Source of the DNA: CAWKKW01 sp963850345
GTDB taxonomy: Bacteria > Acidobacteriota > Terriglobia > Terriglobales > Acidobacteriaceae
Assembly: GCA_963850345.1 (NCBI GenBank)
Contig: CAWKKW010000005.1
Coordinates: forward strand, 682,001 to 746,000
Reading direction: 5' to 3'
DNA: 64,000 nt
Within the stretch, counting starts at the first letter, position 1, and each line of letters starts with the position of its first letter. Below, piece by piece: positions 8,279 to 16,554 of this stretch. The notes under the pieces were generated by a model. It ran no database searches, was not told the DNA's origin, and saw nothing but the letters and a program-made list of their open reading frames with translations. Made by a program: the position numbers and the translations under genes.

Positions 8279-8995
8279 ATGGAAGATGGAATCGAGAAAG
8301 CAAAAGGAATTGACTTCCTGCATGAAATTGGGAGCCGAATGGCCGCTTCCGATCCATTTCATGTGGTGCTGCAACGGGTCGTTGAAGTGGTCTCCGACGT
8401 CGTCAAGTGCGACTCCTGTTTCCTTTTTTCGCTCGATGACGACGATCGCCTGGTGCTACGCGCGTCCAAAAATCCCCACGCCGACGCCATCGATAAATTG
8501 CGGCTAGGTATCGGCCAGGGCATCACGGGTTGGGTCGCAGAGCACCGGCAAACAGTGGCCATCGGCGCCCAGGCTTTTGCAGATCCTCGTTTCAAGATGT
8601 TCAATGAATTGCCCGAGGATCTGTTCGAAGCGTTCCTTTCCGTCCCAATTCTCGCGCGCGGTAAGGTCGTGGGTGTGATCAACGTGCAACACCGCCGCCC
8701 CCACCAACATAGCGACAAAGAGATTCGTCTCATCTCCACCATCGGTTTCCTGGTTGGGGCAGAAATCGAGATGGCACGGATGGACAGTGAGCGCGCCCAG
8801 CTCGAACGCCGCCTGGAGACTCGCAAACTCATGGAACGCGCCAAGGGTATCCTGCAGCGGGATCTCTCAACCGACGAAGAGAGTGCGTACCTGATGCTTC
8901 AGAGGTTGAGTCGACAAAAGCGAAAGTCGCTGAAAGAGGTTGCCGAAGCGGTCATCCTCAGCGACGATCTTCGCAGCCGGGCTCGCGGAGTCTAG
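8279..8995 (+). CDS. GAF-ANTAR domain transcription antitermination regulator
   Basis: The 238-residue soluble protein has a GAF small-molecule-sensing domain (about 20-160) and a C-terminal ANTAR domain (about 175-232) with the family pattern R-K-L-M-E-R-A-K-G-I-L, M-L-Q-R-L-S-R and A-E-A-V-I. ANTAR domains bind paired RNA hairpins and block terminators. Here the input domain is GAF instead of a phosphorylated receiver, so the signal is probably a bound ligand or redox state. ATG 8279 is preceded by AGGAAA. The gene is divergent from the TonB receptor and convergent with the beta-glucosidase (77 bp apart). RNA targets cannot be named. Confidence 0.88.
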   Translation: MEDGIEKAKGIDFLHEIGSRMAASDPFHVVLQRVVEVVSDVVKCDSCFLFSLDDDDRLVLRASKNPHADAIDKLRLGIGQGITGWVAEHRQTVAIGAQAFADPRFKMFNELPEDLFEAFLSVPILARGKVVGVINVQHRRPHQHSDKEIRLISTIGFLVGAEIEMARMDSERAQLERRLETRKLMERAKGILQRDLSTDEESAYLMLQRLSRQKRKSLKEVAEAVILSDDLRSRARGV

Positions 8996-9072
8996 TTCAC
9001 TCGAAGCTAATTCCCTGCCGTGGATCGGTTTGCTAACAGCCAATGCGCTCGGTAGAGCCGCCGCATTCTGGT

Positions 9073-11241
9073 TTATGGAACGACTGTTAAGTTTTTCTTC
9101 AGGCGGATATCATCGGACGATGCTCCGACTATCACTACAACCTGATCCGACTCGACCTCAAACCTCTTTGCGTCGGTATTCCAGTAGCTCAAGGCGGTGG
9201 CTGGCAGCTTCAGTTCCACTGTCTTCGTCTCGCCGCGCTTGAGGCTGATTCGTTCGAAGCCGCGCAACTCTTCAACCGGACGCTCCAGCTTCGAGCCAAT
9301 GTGTTTCACGTAGAGCTGCACAACTTCATCTCCTGCCCGCATGCCGGTGTTCTTCACATCGACGCTTACGTTAACCGAGCCATTCTTCTTGAGTCTGGCA
9401 GCACTCAGGCGAAGATTCGAATATTGAAATGATGTGTAACTAAGACCGTAGCCAAAAGCGTAGAGCGGCTTGCCTTTGAAGTACAGGTACGTGCGGCCGT
9501 GCCGAATCTTGTAGTCCATCATCGGAGGCAGGTCGTCCAGCGACGCGACCCAGGTTTGCGTCAGGCGTCCTGCCGGGTTGTAGTCGCCAAATAGAACATC
9601 GGCCAAGCCCGTTCCTTCTTCCTGGCTGTTGTGAGTCATCTCCACGATGGCCGGGGCGTGCTCCTGAATCCAGCCAATCGCGTAAGGAAAGCTGGTATTC
9701 ATCACTACGATCGTCCGGGGATTTGCGGCAAGCAGCCTCTCCACCAGCGGTTCGTCCGCGAGGGTGAGGGACTTGCGGTCGATGGCTTCTTTGCCTTGGG
9801 CAGGATCGGCGCACTTGTTCCAGCCTGCATTGCAGGTCGGGTGATTGCCGACGATTGCAATGACCACGTCTGAGGAGGTGGCAAGTTTCAATGCCGCCGC
9901 CACGTCGTCGCCCTTTGCATATTCAACCTTGACACCCGCACCCGCGCGCAGCTTGATTCCCTCCAGCGGGCTGACCGAGTAAGGTGGGGTGCCGCTGTAC
10001 CAGTCGAGTGCGACGATGTCAGCGAACTCGCCGACCACCGCGATGGATTTTAATTTGGCGGCGTTTAACGGCAGCGTACGATCTCGGTTCTTGAGCAGGA
10101 CGATCGATTCATCCGTCACGCGACGGACGAGCGGCTTGCGGTCCGGCCAGGTCCATGGATCACCCTTGTCCAAATCAACCTTGCCGATGCTTGCATACTT
10201 CACTTGGCTCGGCGGATCCAGCAGACCCAGATGAATCATGATTCGGTACACGCCTTTGAGGTTCTCGTCCAGGTCAGATTCGCTCACCAGTTTTTTATCG
10301 AGTGCCGCATGCAAGCCGTCGCGGTACTTGTCGAGGAACTGGTTGATGCCGGCGTGAACAGCCGATGCTACCGCCTGGTCGATGTCAGGGCTGTAGTGGT
10401 GGTGCGTGACCATGTTGGTGAGCGCGCCTGCGTCCGTACAGATGATGCCGTTGAATCTCCAGTCCTTCATCACGATCTGCTTTAACGCGGGCGAGGCCGT
10501 CATCGGAATATGATTCCACGCGTTGTACGAGGTCATGAAGGCATTCGACCCACCCTGCTCTACGCCCATACGGAACGGCACTGAGTAATATTCATGAAAG
10601 AGACGATCGTCGAAATCGGAGGAAGATCCGTCGCGATTATCTTCGTTGCTGTTCGCGAGAAAATGCTTCATCAGCGAAGAGGTAAGCCAATACTTCGGGT
10701 CGTGACCTTGCAAACCATGAATGAAGCCTACTGCTAACGTTCCGACAAGGTAGGGGTCTTCGCCATAGGATTCTTCGCTGCGACCCCACCGCGGATCACG
10801 GCTGAGATCGGCATTCGGAGCACGAACCACCAGCCCGCCGCGCTGGTATTTTTCGCTCTGAAATGCGTATCGAGTCTCGTACCCCTCGACCGCGGCCGCC
10901 TCTTCCAGCAGCGCTGGGTCCCATGTCTGGCCAAGACCGCGAGCCTGCGGGAACTGCGTCGTCGGGATAACCGTCTTCCCGCCACGACCCTCCCAATGAC
11001 CCGGTCCGCCGAGCGCCAGGCCGTGCAGCCCCTCCACGTGCCCGGCTCCAACCACACCAAGTCTGGGCACGCTTGGGTTGGTCGAGAAGGCCGCGATCTT
11101 CTCGTCCAGGGTCATCCGCGACAGCAAATCCTGTACGCGCTGCTCGACTGGGAGATTCGGGTTCTGAAAAGGATATTGGGTTTGCGCGAAAGCGGAAACT
11201 GTGACTACCAAGGTTACAAGAGGCAGAAATGCACGGCGCAT
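9073..11241 (-). CDS. exported glycoside hydrolase family 3 (beta-glucosidase-like)
   Basis: The 722-residue protein has a signal peptide (about 1-19, A-F-A-Q), the GH3 N-terminal barrel with S-R-D-P-R-W-G-R-S-E-E-S-Y-G-E-D-P (148-163) and K-H-F (192-194), nucleophile Asp270 in I-C-T-D-A-G, the GH3 C-terminal sandwich and a terminal fibronectin-III-like domain. It should release glucose or xylose from the non-reducing end of plant oligosaccharides in the periplasm or outside the cell. ATG 11241 is preceded by GAGGG. A perfect 12-bp LacI-type palindrome sits 14 bp upstream of the start codon, implying repression relieved by sugar. Glucosidase versus xylosidase is not certain. Confidence 0.9.
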   Translation of the reverse strand: MRRAFLPLVTLVVTVSAFAQTQYPFQNPNLPVEQRVQDLLSRMTLDEKIAAFSTNPSVPRLGVVGAGHVEGLHGLALGGPGHWEGRGGKTVIPTTQFPQARGLGQTWDPALLEEAAAVEGYETRYAFQSEKYQRGGLVVRAPNADLSRDPRWGRSEESYGEDPYLVGTLAVGFIHGLQGHDPKYWLTSSLMKHFLANSNEDNRDGSSSDFDDRLFHEYYSVPFRMGVEQGGSNAFMTSYNAWNHIPMTASPALKQIVMKDWRFNGIICTDAGALTNMVTHHHYSPDIDQAVASAVHAGINQFLDKYRDGLHAALDKKLVSESDLDENLKGVYRIMIHLGLLDPPSQVKYASIGKVDLDKGDPWTWPDRKPLVRRVTDESIVLLKNRDRTLPLNAAKLKSIAVVGEFADIVALDWYSGTPPYSVSPLEGIKLRAGAGVKVEYAKGDDVAAALKLATSSDVVIAIVGNHPTCNAGWNKCADPAQGKEAIDRKSLTLADEPLVERLLAANPRTIVVMNTSFPYAIGWIQEHAPAIVEMTHNSQEEGTGLADVLFGDYNPAGRLTQTWVASLDDLPPMMDYKIRHGRTYLYFKGKPLYAFGYGLSYTSFQYSNLRLSAARLKKNGSVNVSVDVKNTGMRAGDEVVQLYVKHIGSKLERPVEELRGFERISLKRGETKTVELKLPATALSYWNTDAKRFEVESDQVVVIVGASSDDIRLKKNLTVVP

Positions 11242-11254
11242 CGAGATCCCTCAA

Positions 11255-11266
11255 TAAAACGTTTTA
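11255..11266. promoter_or_regulatory. LacI/CcpA-type operator palindrome
   Basis: The sequence TAAAACGTTTTA is a perfect palindrome with the central CG typical of LacI-family operators. It lies 14 bp upstream of the GH3 gene start and just 5' of its ribosome-binding site, where a bound repressor would block transcription. No LacI-family regulator is encoded in this window. Confidence 0.5.
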
Positions 11267-11424
11267 GCGAACTAATCTTTGTAGGGAAATGTAGCCTCGA
11301 TTGTCAAGAGATGGGTGGAGTCCAGACGGCATTTGCGCTGGTCGGATCGATAGGCGCGGAAGGTAGCTTTGGAGAATGTGCCTGGCCTCACAAGGGCAAC
11401 GCACAAGTTCAACGCAGCGTTGGC

Positions 11425-11694
11425 TTAGGCTCCAAACCTCTCCGCACTCCGCGCCTTTGCCTTCGCCGCTTCCTCTTCCCGATTCCTCGGCTCGGCATTC
11501 GTCTCGAGTGAAGTGAGTAGCCGGGTCGTTGCTGCGGCAATCTCCTCCACAGCCATCAAGAACGCTGCTTCGTTCACCTTCGACGGCTTGTTGAACCCGC
11601 TGATCTTTCTTACGTATTGCAGCGAAGCTGCGCGCACCTCGTCCGGCGTGACCGGCGGCTCAAAGTTGAACAGCATCTTGATATTCCGGCACAT
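11425..11694 (-). CDS. DUF2277 family protein
   Basis: The 89-residue protein begins M-C-R-N-I-K-x-L-F-N-F-E-P-P and contains V-R-K-I-S-G-F and K-P-S-K-V-N-E-A-A-F, the hallmark segments of DUF2277. The function of this family is unknown. The C-terminal third is rich in charged residues and alanine. A textbook AGGAGGTG Shine-Dalgarno precedes ATG 11694, suggesting efficient translation. It lies 77 bp downstream of the Gfo/Idh gene on the same strand. Confidence 0.9.
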   Translation of the reverse strand: MCRNIKMLFNFEPPVTPDEVRAASLQYVRKISGFNKPSKVNEAAFLMAVEEIAAATTRLLTSLETNAEPRNREEEAAKAKARSAERFGA

Positions 11695-11771
11695 TCCTTA
11701 CACCTCCTGTATGGCTATCGGGAGTGGTCTCTACTCACGTTGCTCAAGCCGATGGCAGCCGACGGCAACAC

Positions 11772-13199
11772 TCAGGCCAACTCCCACGGAGCACGATACG
11801 GTCGCGACAGCAATTCGGTGGCGCTGGTGTCGTTGGCGATCTTCTCCTCGACGGGATCCCATTGTATTTTGCGGCCGACCAGCATCGAAATCAGGCCCAG
11901 GTGCCCCGGTATGGTCGAGTGATGCGCCGTCTCGACCGGGGTAATGGTAGGCTGCCGTGACTTGACAGAGTCGAGAAAATTGCGGTGATGGTTGTGAAAT
12001 TCATACAGCTTCACCTTGCGAACATCGTCAGCCAGCGCATCTGCCTTCCCCCACACGGCATCGGACGCGTCGAATCCCGAACGGTCTACCCAGACCCAAC
12101 CGTCCGTCCCGATCCACTTCGTTCCCATCTTGATTTCGTCATACCCACCGGCGATCGTCATCAGCACGTCCGCCGGATACTGCGTCACCTCTTTGCGATA
12201 TCTGCACTCGATGCGGTATTTGGTCGCGGTGTTCCAGACCGCATTTGCCGGTGGAAAATCACCGTGACCTTCCACCTCCGATGGACCTGTGCGGTCGAAA
12301 CCCAGTCCCCAATGAGCAATGTCGCCGTGATGGCCGATCCAGTCCAGTAGCTGGCCGCCCCCGGTGTTGTAGTTCCACCGCCAATCTTTGTGTACGCGGG
12401 CTTCGATGTAGGGTTCCATCCGCGATGGGCCGAGCCAACGATCATAGTCGAGGCCAGCCGGAGGGGGCGTCACTGCGCGCTCCCACGCCGGCGTTCCCGG
12501 TACAATCTCTGCCGGGCCGTCGACCTTGTTCGGAAGCGACGCTAACCTCTGCATCAATGCCGGCACCGTTCCGGCGAAGTCGTGATGACCTGGTGGTAAG
12601 CCAACCTCTACATGGGTCACATTGCCGATCAGCCCGTTTCGAACAATCTCCGCCGCCTTGTGGAACTTGGGCAGCGAGCGTTGCCATGAACCGGTCTGCC
12701 AGATGACGCTATTTTGCTGAACGGCTCTAACGATATTCTGCTGTTCGTGAATGGTGCGGGCTAGCGGCTTCTCGCCATAGATGTCTTTCTTTCGGTTCGC
12801 AGCCTCTGTAGCCACGAGCGCATGCCAATGATCCGGCACCGCCAGCATCACCGCATCGATATCCGGTCTCGCCATCAGTTCGCGATAATCGTGGTAGGTT
12901 TTGCAGTCTTGATTGCCATAGTGCGTATTGATGGTGTCGACTGCGGCCTGCAGCGCCGTCTTGTCGAGATCACAGGCAGCCACGACCTGGCAATCCGCTT
13001 CCGACAAAAACGCCTTGGTGTTGCTTACGCCCATCATGCCCCAGCCCACAACACCCATGGTGATGCGATTGGACGCTGAAGGCCGCGCTTGACCCCACCC
13101 ACCGGCAGGTAGAACCGCCGCTGCCCCGGCCGCCTTAATAAACCCGCGACGCGTAAACCACGAAAACCTACCTGCATTCTTAATCGATTTCTGCATCAT
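11772..13199 (-). CDS. Tat-exported Gfo/Idh/MocA family oxidoreductase
   Basis: The 475-residue protein starts with a twin-arginine signal (R-R-G-F-I-K) followed by an alanine-rich hydrophobic segment. A Rossmann fold follows (V-V-G-W-G-M-M-G), then the E-K-P-L motif that is the catalytic lysine region of the Gfo/Idh/MocA family, and the alpha/beta C-terminal domain with the metal/substrate region around W-I-G-H-H-G-D-I-A-H-W-G. It probably oxidises, or NAD-dependently transforms, a sugar or glycoside in the periplasm, since Tat-exported members are common in polysaccharide degraders. Two adjacent ATGs (13199, 13196) are possible starts. Confidence 0.87.
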   Translation of the reverse strand: MMQKSIKNAGRFSWFTRRGFIKAAGAAAVLPAGGWGQARPSASNRITMGVVGWGMMGVSNTKAFLSEADCQVVAACDLDKTALQAAVDTINTHYGNQDCKTYHDYRELMARPDIDAVMLAVPDHWHALVATEAANRKKDIYGEKPLARTIHEQQNIVRAVQQNSVIWQTGSWQRSLPKFHKAAEIVRNGLIGNVTHVEVGLPPGHHDFAGTVPALMQRLASLPNKVDGPAEIVPGTPAWERAVTPPPAGLDYDRWLGPSRMEPYIEARVHKDWRWNYNTGGGQLLDWIGHHGDIAHWGLGFDRTGPSEVEGHGDFPPANAVWNTATKYRIECRYRKEVTQYPADVLMTIAGGYDEIKMGTKWIGTDGWVWVDRSGFDASDAVWGKADALADDVRKVKLYEFHNHHRNFLDSVKSRQPTITPVETAHHSTIPGHLGLISMLVGRKIQWDPVEEKIANDTSATELLSRPYRAPWELA

Positions 13200-13322
13200 C
13201 TCTCCGCACTGTTTCGCGCCTGCTCTCCGACGCGCTGATGATCATAATCGCTTGGGAAAGAACTTGCGCTGTCCCCAGCACTCACTCGATCGCCACACTC
13301 AGAGGAGCCGTGCCCCGATGCC

Positions 13323-14747
13323 TCATTTCGCATCCCGGCGCTTGGCTGCCTCGAGAGGAGATTGCGGTTCGGTCATTCGCACGGGATCAAGAATCTCCGC
13401 GATCTCCTCCTCTGTAAGCAGCTTCTTTTCGCGCGCAATCTCGATGATGCTCTTGCCAGAGGCGACGGACTCCTTCACGATCTCTGCCGCCTTGGAGTAA
13501 CCGATATAGGGGTTGAGCGCAGTGGCAAGCGCGACCGTGCTCTGCGCGTATAAATTGCAGCGCTCCACATTCGCCGTGATGCCCGCAACGCATCGAGTAT
13601 CCAACTGGCGCAGCATGTTCGCGAGAATCGTGATGCTCTGGAGCACGTTGTAACTCATCGTCGGCATCATGACGTTCAGTTCGAGCTGGCCAGCCTGTAC
13701 CGCATACGCAACGGCTGCATCATTGCCGAGTACCTGAAAGCTGACCATGGCCGCCAACTCCGCAAGTACTGGATTGATTTTGCCCGGCATGATCGAAGAC
13801 CCCGGCTGCAGACTGGGCAGGTATATCTCCGCAAGGCCGGTGTTTGGACCGGAGGAGAGCAGTCTAAGGTCGTTAGAAATTCGGATCACCTCAAGCGCGA
13901 TCGAGCGCAGCGCAGCGCTAACCTCGCCCATGCTGGCGTTCGACTGCATAGCCCAACGCATGTCTTCTGCAGCCACCAGCCGTTGGCCCGAAATGCGCGA
14001 CAGGTTGGCGATGGCTGTTACTCGGTATTCGGGATGCGTGTTGATGCCCGTACCGACCGCACTCCCTCCTAACCCGAGTTCCCGCAATGATTCGGCCGAC
14101 TGACGCAGCGCATGCAGGCCCTTCTCCATCGCCACGCCGTATGCTGCGAACTCCTGGCCAAGGCGCATCGGCACAGCATCCTGCATGTGCGTACGCCCCG
14201 ACTTCATGACGTCGTGAAACTCCTTCGCCTTCGATGCAAAGGTCGCAGCAAGTGCTTCGAGTACCGGATAGAGTGTCTCCAGGTTCAACAGAGTCGCGAC
14301 TCGCATCCCCGTGGGGAACACGTCGTTGGTCGATTGCCCATAGTTCACGTGGTCATTGGGATGAACCTGCGAATACTCGCCCAGTTTGCCGCCAAGGATC
14401 TGGCTGGCGCGGTTGGCGATCACCTCGTTGGTATTCATGTGAAAGCTGACACCGGCGCCGGCCTGAAAAACGTCGACCACGAATTGATCGTTCCACTTGC
14501 CGTCGATGACTTCCTGCGCGGCGTCAGCGATGGCATCGGCGCGTTTCGGATCGAGCAGCCCCAGTTCACGGTTGGCCTCCGCGGCTGCTCGCTTCACCAT
14601 GCCGAAAGCACGGATAAGCTGCGAATGCGCACGCATGCCCGAGATCGGATAGTTCTCCACCGCCCGCTGCGTCTGCGCGCCGTAGTAGGCATCGGCTGGA
14701 ACTTCGACCCACCCCAACGAGTCTTTTTCTTTTCGCGTCTCCGTCAT
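13323..14747 (-). CDS. aspA: aspartate ammonia-lyase (aspartase)
   Basis: The 474-residue protein belongs to the class II fumarase/aspartase superfamily. The G-S-S-I-M-P-G-K-I-N loop with catalytic Ser318 is at 316-325. Several segments read as aspartase rather than fumarase: V-P-A-D-A-Y-Y-G-A-Q-T near residue 17, E-N-Y-P-I-S-G (31-37), Q-S-T-N-D-V-F-P-T, A-G-Q-L-E-L-N-V-M and the end region L-L-T-E-E-E-I. It would deaminate aspartate to fumarate and ammonia. A separate class I fumarase about 3.4 kb away supports this reading. It follows the creatininase-family gene by 14 bp and is probably co-transcribed. Class II fumarase remains the alternative. Confidence 0.85.
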   Translation of the reverse strand: MTETRKEKDSLGWVEVPADAYYGAQTQRAVENYPISGMRAHSQLIRAFGMVKRAAAEANRELGLLDPKRADAIADAAQEVIDGKWNDQFVVDVFQAGAGVSFHMNTNEVIANRASQILGGKLGEYSQVHPNDHVNYGQSTNDVFPTGMRVATLLNLETLYPVLEALAATFASKAKEFHDVMKSGRTHMQDAVPMRLGQEFAAYGVAMEKGLHALRQSAESLRELGLGGSAVGTGINTHPEYRVTAIANLSRISGQRLVAAEDMRWAMQSNASMGEVSAALRSIALEVIRISNDLRLLSSGPNTGLAEIYLPSLQPGSSIMPGKINPVLAELAAMVSFQVLGNDAAVAYAVQAGQLELNVMMPTMSYNVLQSITILANMLRQLDTRCVAGITANVERCNLYAQSTVALATALNPYIGYSKAAEIVKESVASGKSIIEIAREKKLLTEEEIAEILDPVRMTEPQSPLEAAKRRDAK

Positions 14748-14761
14748 CGCTGCACCTCTGC

Positions 14762-15628
14762 CTACTGCTTCGTATCGAGCGGATGTTTTGCATCCTCAAA
14801 GAATTGCTGCTGCAACTTGAGGCTGGCGTCGTCGGCCTTGACCGCTCGGATCACATTGGCAATGCCACTGATCCAGCCCTTCATATCGAACTCGCCGAGC
14901 TGAAGATTGGCATGGCTCGCGTCGCCCGCGTAGTGATTGGGAAAACGTGCATACCACCAGATCCCGGTATAGAGTCCATCCGGCAGGTGAAGCCGAGCCA
15001 GGTCTGCACCCGACTCCTGCGGAGTACGATCCGCATGCACCAGGTCCGGGCGCGAAACCATGGTGTGCGAAGTCTCCGACTCACCCGCATGCATATCGAT
15101 CTCAGAGCGCATCGCGGGCCGTCCCGCCGCGTCATGATTCCACCAGTACACATACACCACGTAATCATGTTGAGTCTGTAACTGTGTTTGGGCGAAATAA
15201 GGAAGCAGGTTCTCGTTGCCGCCATGGCCGTTGACAATCACGATCTTCTTGCAGCCATTGCGCGCCATCTCGTCGGTGGTCTCCTGCAGCAGCTCTAACT
15301 GCATGTGCATGCTATAGGCCACCGTTCCCGGCTCATGTCGTGCCTCGGCAATCTGCCCGAAGTAGTAGGCCGGAAAGATCACCGCGTACTCCTGCTCGAC
15401 CGACTTCTCGGCCGCATAGCGCACGTTGATCAGGTCGGTTCCCAACGGCAGTTGAGGCCCATGTTTCTCGAGGATGCCGAATGGCAGCAGACACACTCCC
15501 TGCGATTGGTGAATCGCTTTGGCGAAATCCGCTGCGGTTAACTCTTCCCAATGAGGAGAGAGTTTGGATTGTGCCCACGTTACCGTCGAAAGCACGAGAC
15601 AGGCCAGCAAAGTACGTGTGAAGATCAC
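14762..15628 (-). CDS. exported creatininase-family hydrolase
   Basis: The 288-residue protein has a signal peptide (about 1-20) and the creatininase fold landmarks: G-I-L-E-K-H-G-P-Q-L-P-L-G-T-D near residue 52 (metal ligands E, H and D), N-G-H-G-G-N, and H-A-G-E-S-E-T-S (metal-binding Glu). Family members hydrolyse cyclic or linear amides at a two-metal site. A mycofactocin or F420-type role is unlikely because of the export signal. The start codon is GTG. It is transcribed directly before aspA, so the pair may feed nitrogen compounds into central metabolism; that link is inference. Confidence 0.82.
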   Translation of the reverse strand: MIFTRTLLACLVLSTVTWAQSKLSPHWEELTAADFAKAIHQSQGVCLLPFGILEKHGPQLPLGTDLINVRYAAEKSVEQEYAVIFPAYYFGQIAEARHEPGTVAYSMHMQLELLQETTDEMARNGCKKIVIVNGHGGNENLLPYFAQTQLQTQHDYVVYVYWWNHDAAGRPAMRSEIDMHAGESETSHTMVSRPDLVHADRTPQESGADLARLHLPDGLYTGIWWYARFPNHYAGDASHANLQLGEFDMKGWISGIANVIRAVKADDASLKLQQQFFEDAKHPLDTKQ

Positions 15629-15696
15629 GAAGCCCCCGGAAAACCAAGCTATTCTAATCTTCGATGCGCACCGCTGGCCCTCCGCTCAGAGCGGCT

Positions 15697-16438
15697 CTAC
15701 CGCCCGCGATCGTAGCCTTTGCCCATCCACCGGTAGATGGAGCAGTCCTCGTTGCCGCTGGTGGTGTATTCGCCCTCGCCCTCAGAATGCACGATGTCCT
15801 TCTCGGCTTGTGCGTCTTCTGGCTCCATCTCGATGGTGCCGCTCCACTGCTGCAACCAGCCGCGTCTCCCCTCCAGAACAGACATAAATTCGTGATTCAC
15901 ATACAGCAAATCCGCATCTCCCGGCCGGTTCGCGAATGCGACTTCCACGCGCTTGAGAATGCGCCGTATCACCGGCGCGGCGAACGGATTGAAGAGATAA
16001 ACGAGACACGGATGCTGCGGCAGCTCAAATTCCGCGGCGTCCTGGGTGACGATGCGTACTGGACACTGCGCGTTTCCAGCGGAGGCCCACAGCGTCAGAT
16101 TTTTTCTCGCCACGGGCTGCCATGCGTGGGTTCAATTCCACGCCAACCGCTTCGCGAAACGCCATCGCGGAGGCGAGCATCAACGCGCGGCCCTTTCCCG
16201 CACCAAGGTCGATGAAGGAGTATTCCTCAATCGGATGCGGCGGCGAAGTTTGCGCCCAGTGCTTACAAAGTTGGCGAAATAAGGACGGTGACACTCCATA
16301 GTAGGCGGTGTTATGCCGGTCGTTCTGGTGCCCAACCGCCAACTGCCGCCCGGGGATGAGGCCGCTGGTCTCCACGCCATATCGCGTGTCGAAAGGATGT
16401 ACTACGCGGCCTTGCGGGCCAGCTTTGCGTTTTTCCAT
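15697..16438 (-). pseudogene. class I SAM-dependent methyltransferase, split by a frameshift
   Basis: The first half (16438 to about 16115) carries the AdoMet-binding motif F-I-D-L-G-A-G-K-G-R-A and the following V-G-V-E-L-N-P strand. It then runs into an unrelated tail. The next frame (from 16113) continues as A-R-K-N-L-T-L-W, then D-A-A-E-F and L-F-N-P-F, which is exactly what should follow in this family. Removing one base from the GGG run at 16114-16116 (CCC on the coding strand) restores one frame of about 247 codons. Either the gene is newly inactivated or the base is a sequence error. Substrate is unknown. It sits downstream of a strong terminator, so it has its own promoter if expressed. 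Confidence 0.8.
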
Positions 16439-16505
16439 TTCCGAGCGCCCTTGTGATATCAGAGTCGCACAGTCTCGCCCTTCCCCTCCTTAGCCACAAC
16501 AAACA

Positions 16506-16533
16506 AACGGCGCCGAGTTGAGCCGGCGCCGTT
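16506..16533 (-). terminator. Rho-independent terminator after the secreted HExxE protein gene
   Basis: A perfect 10-bp GC-rich stem (16506-16515 with 16524-16533) encloses an 8-nt loop. On the reverse strand it is followed by TTTGTTTGTTG, a U-rich tail. It lies 22 bp past the stop at 16555. Confidence 0.85.
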
Positions 16534-16554
16534 ATTCGTACATCCCATGCGGCT

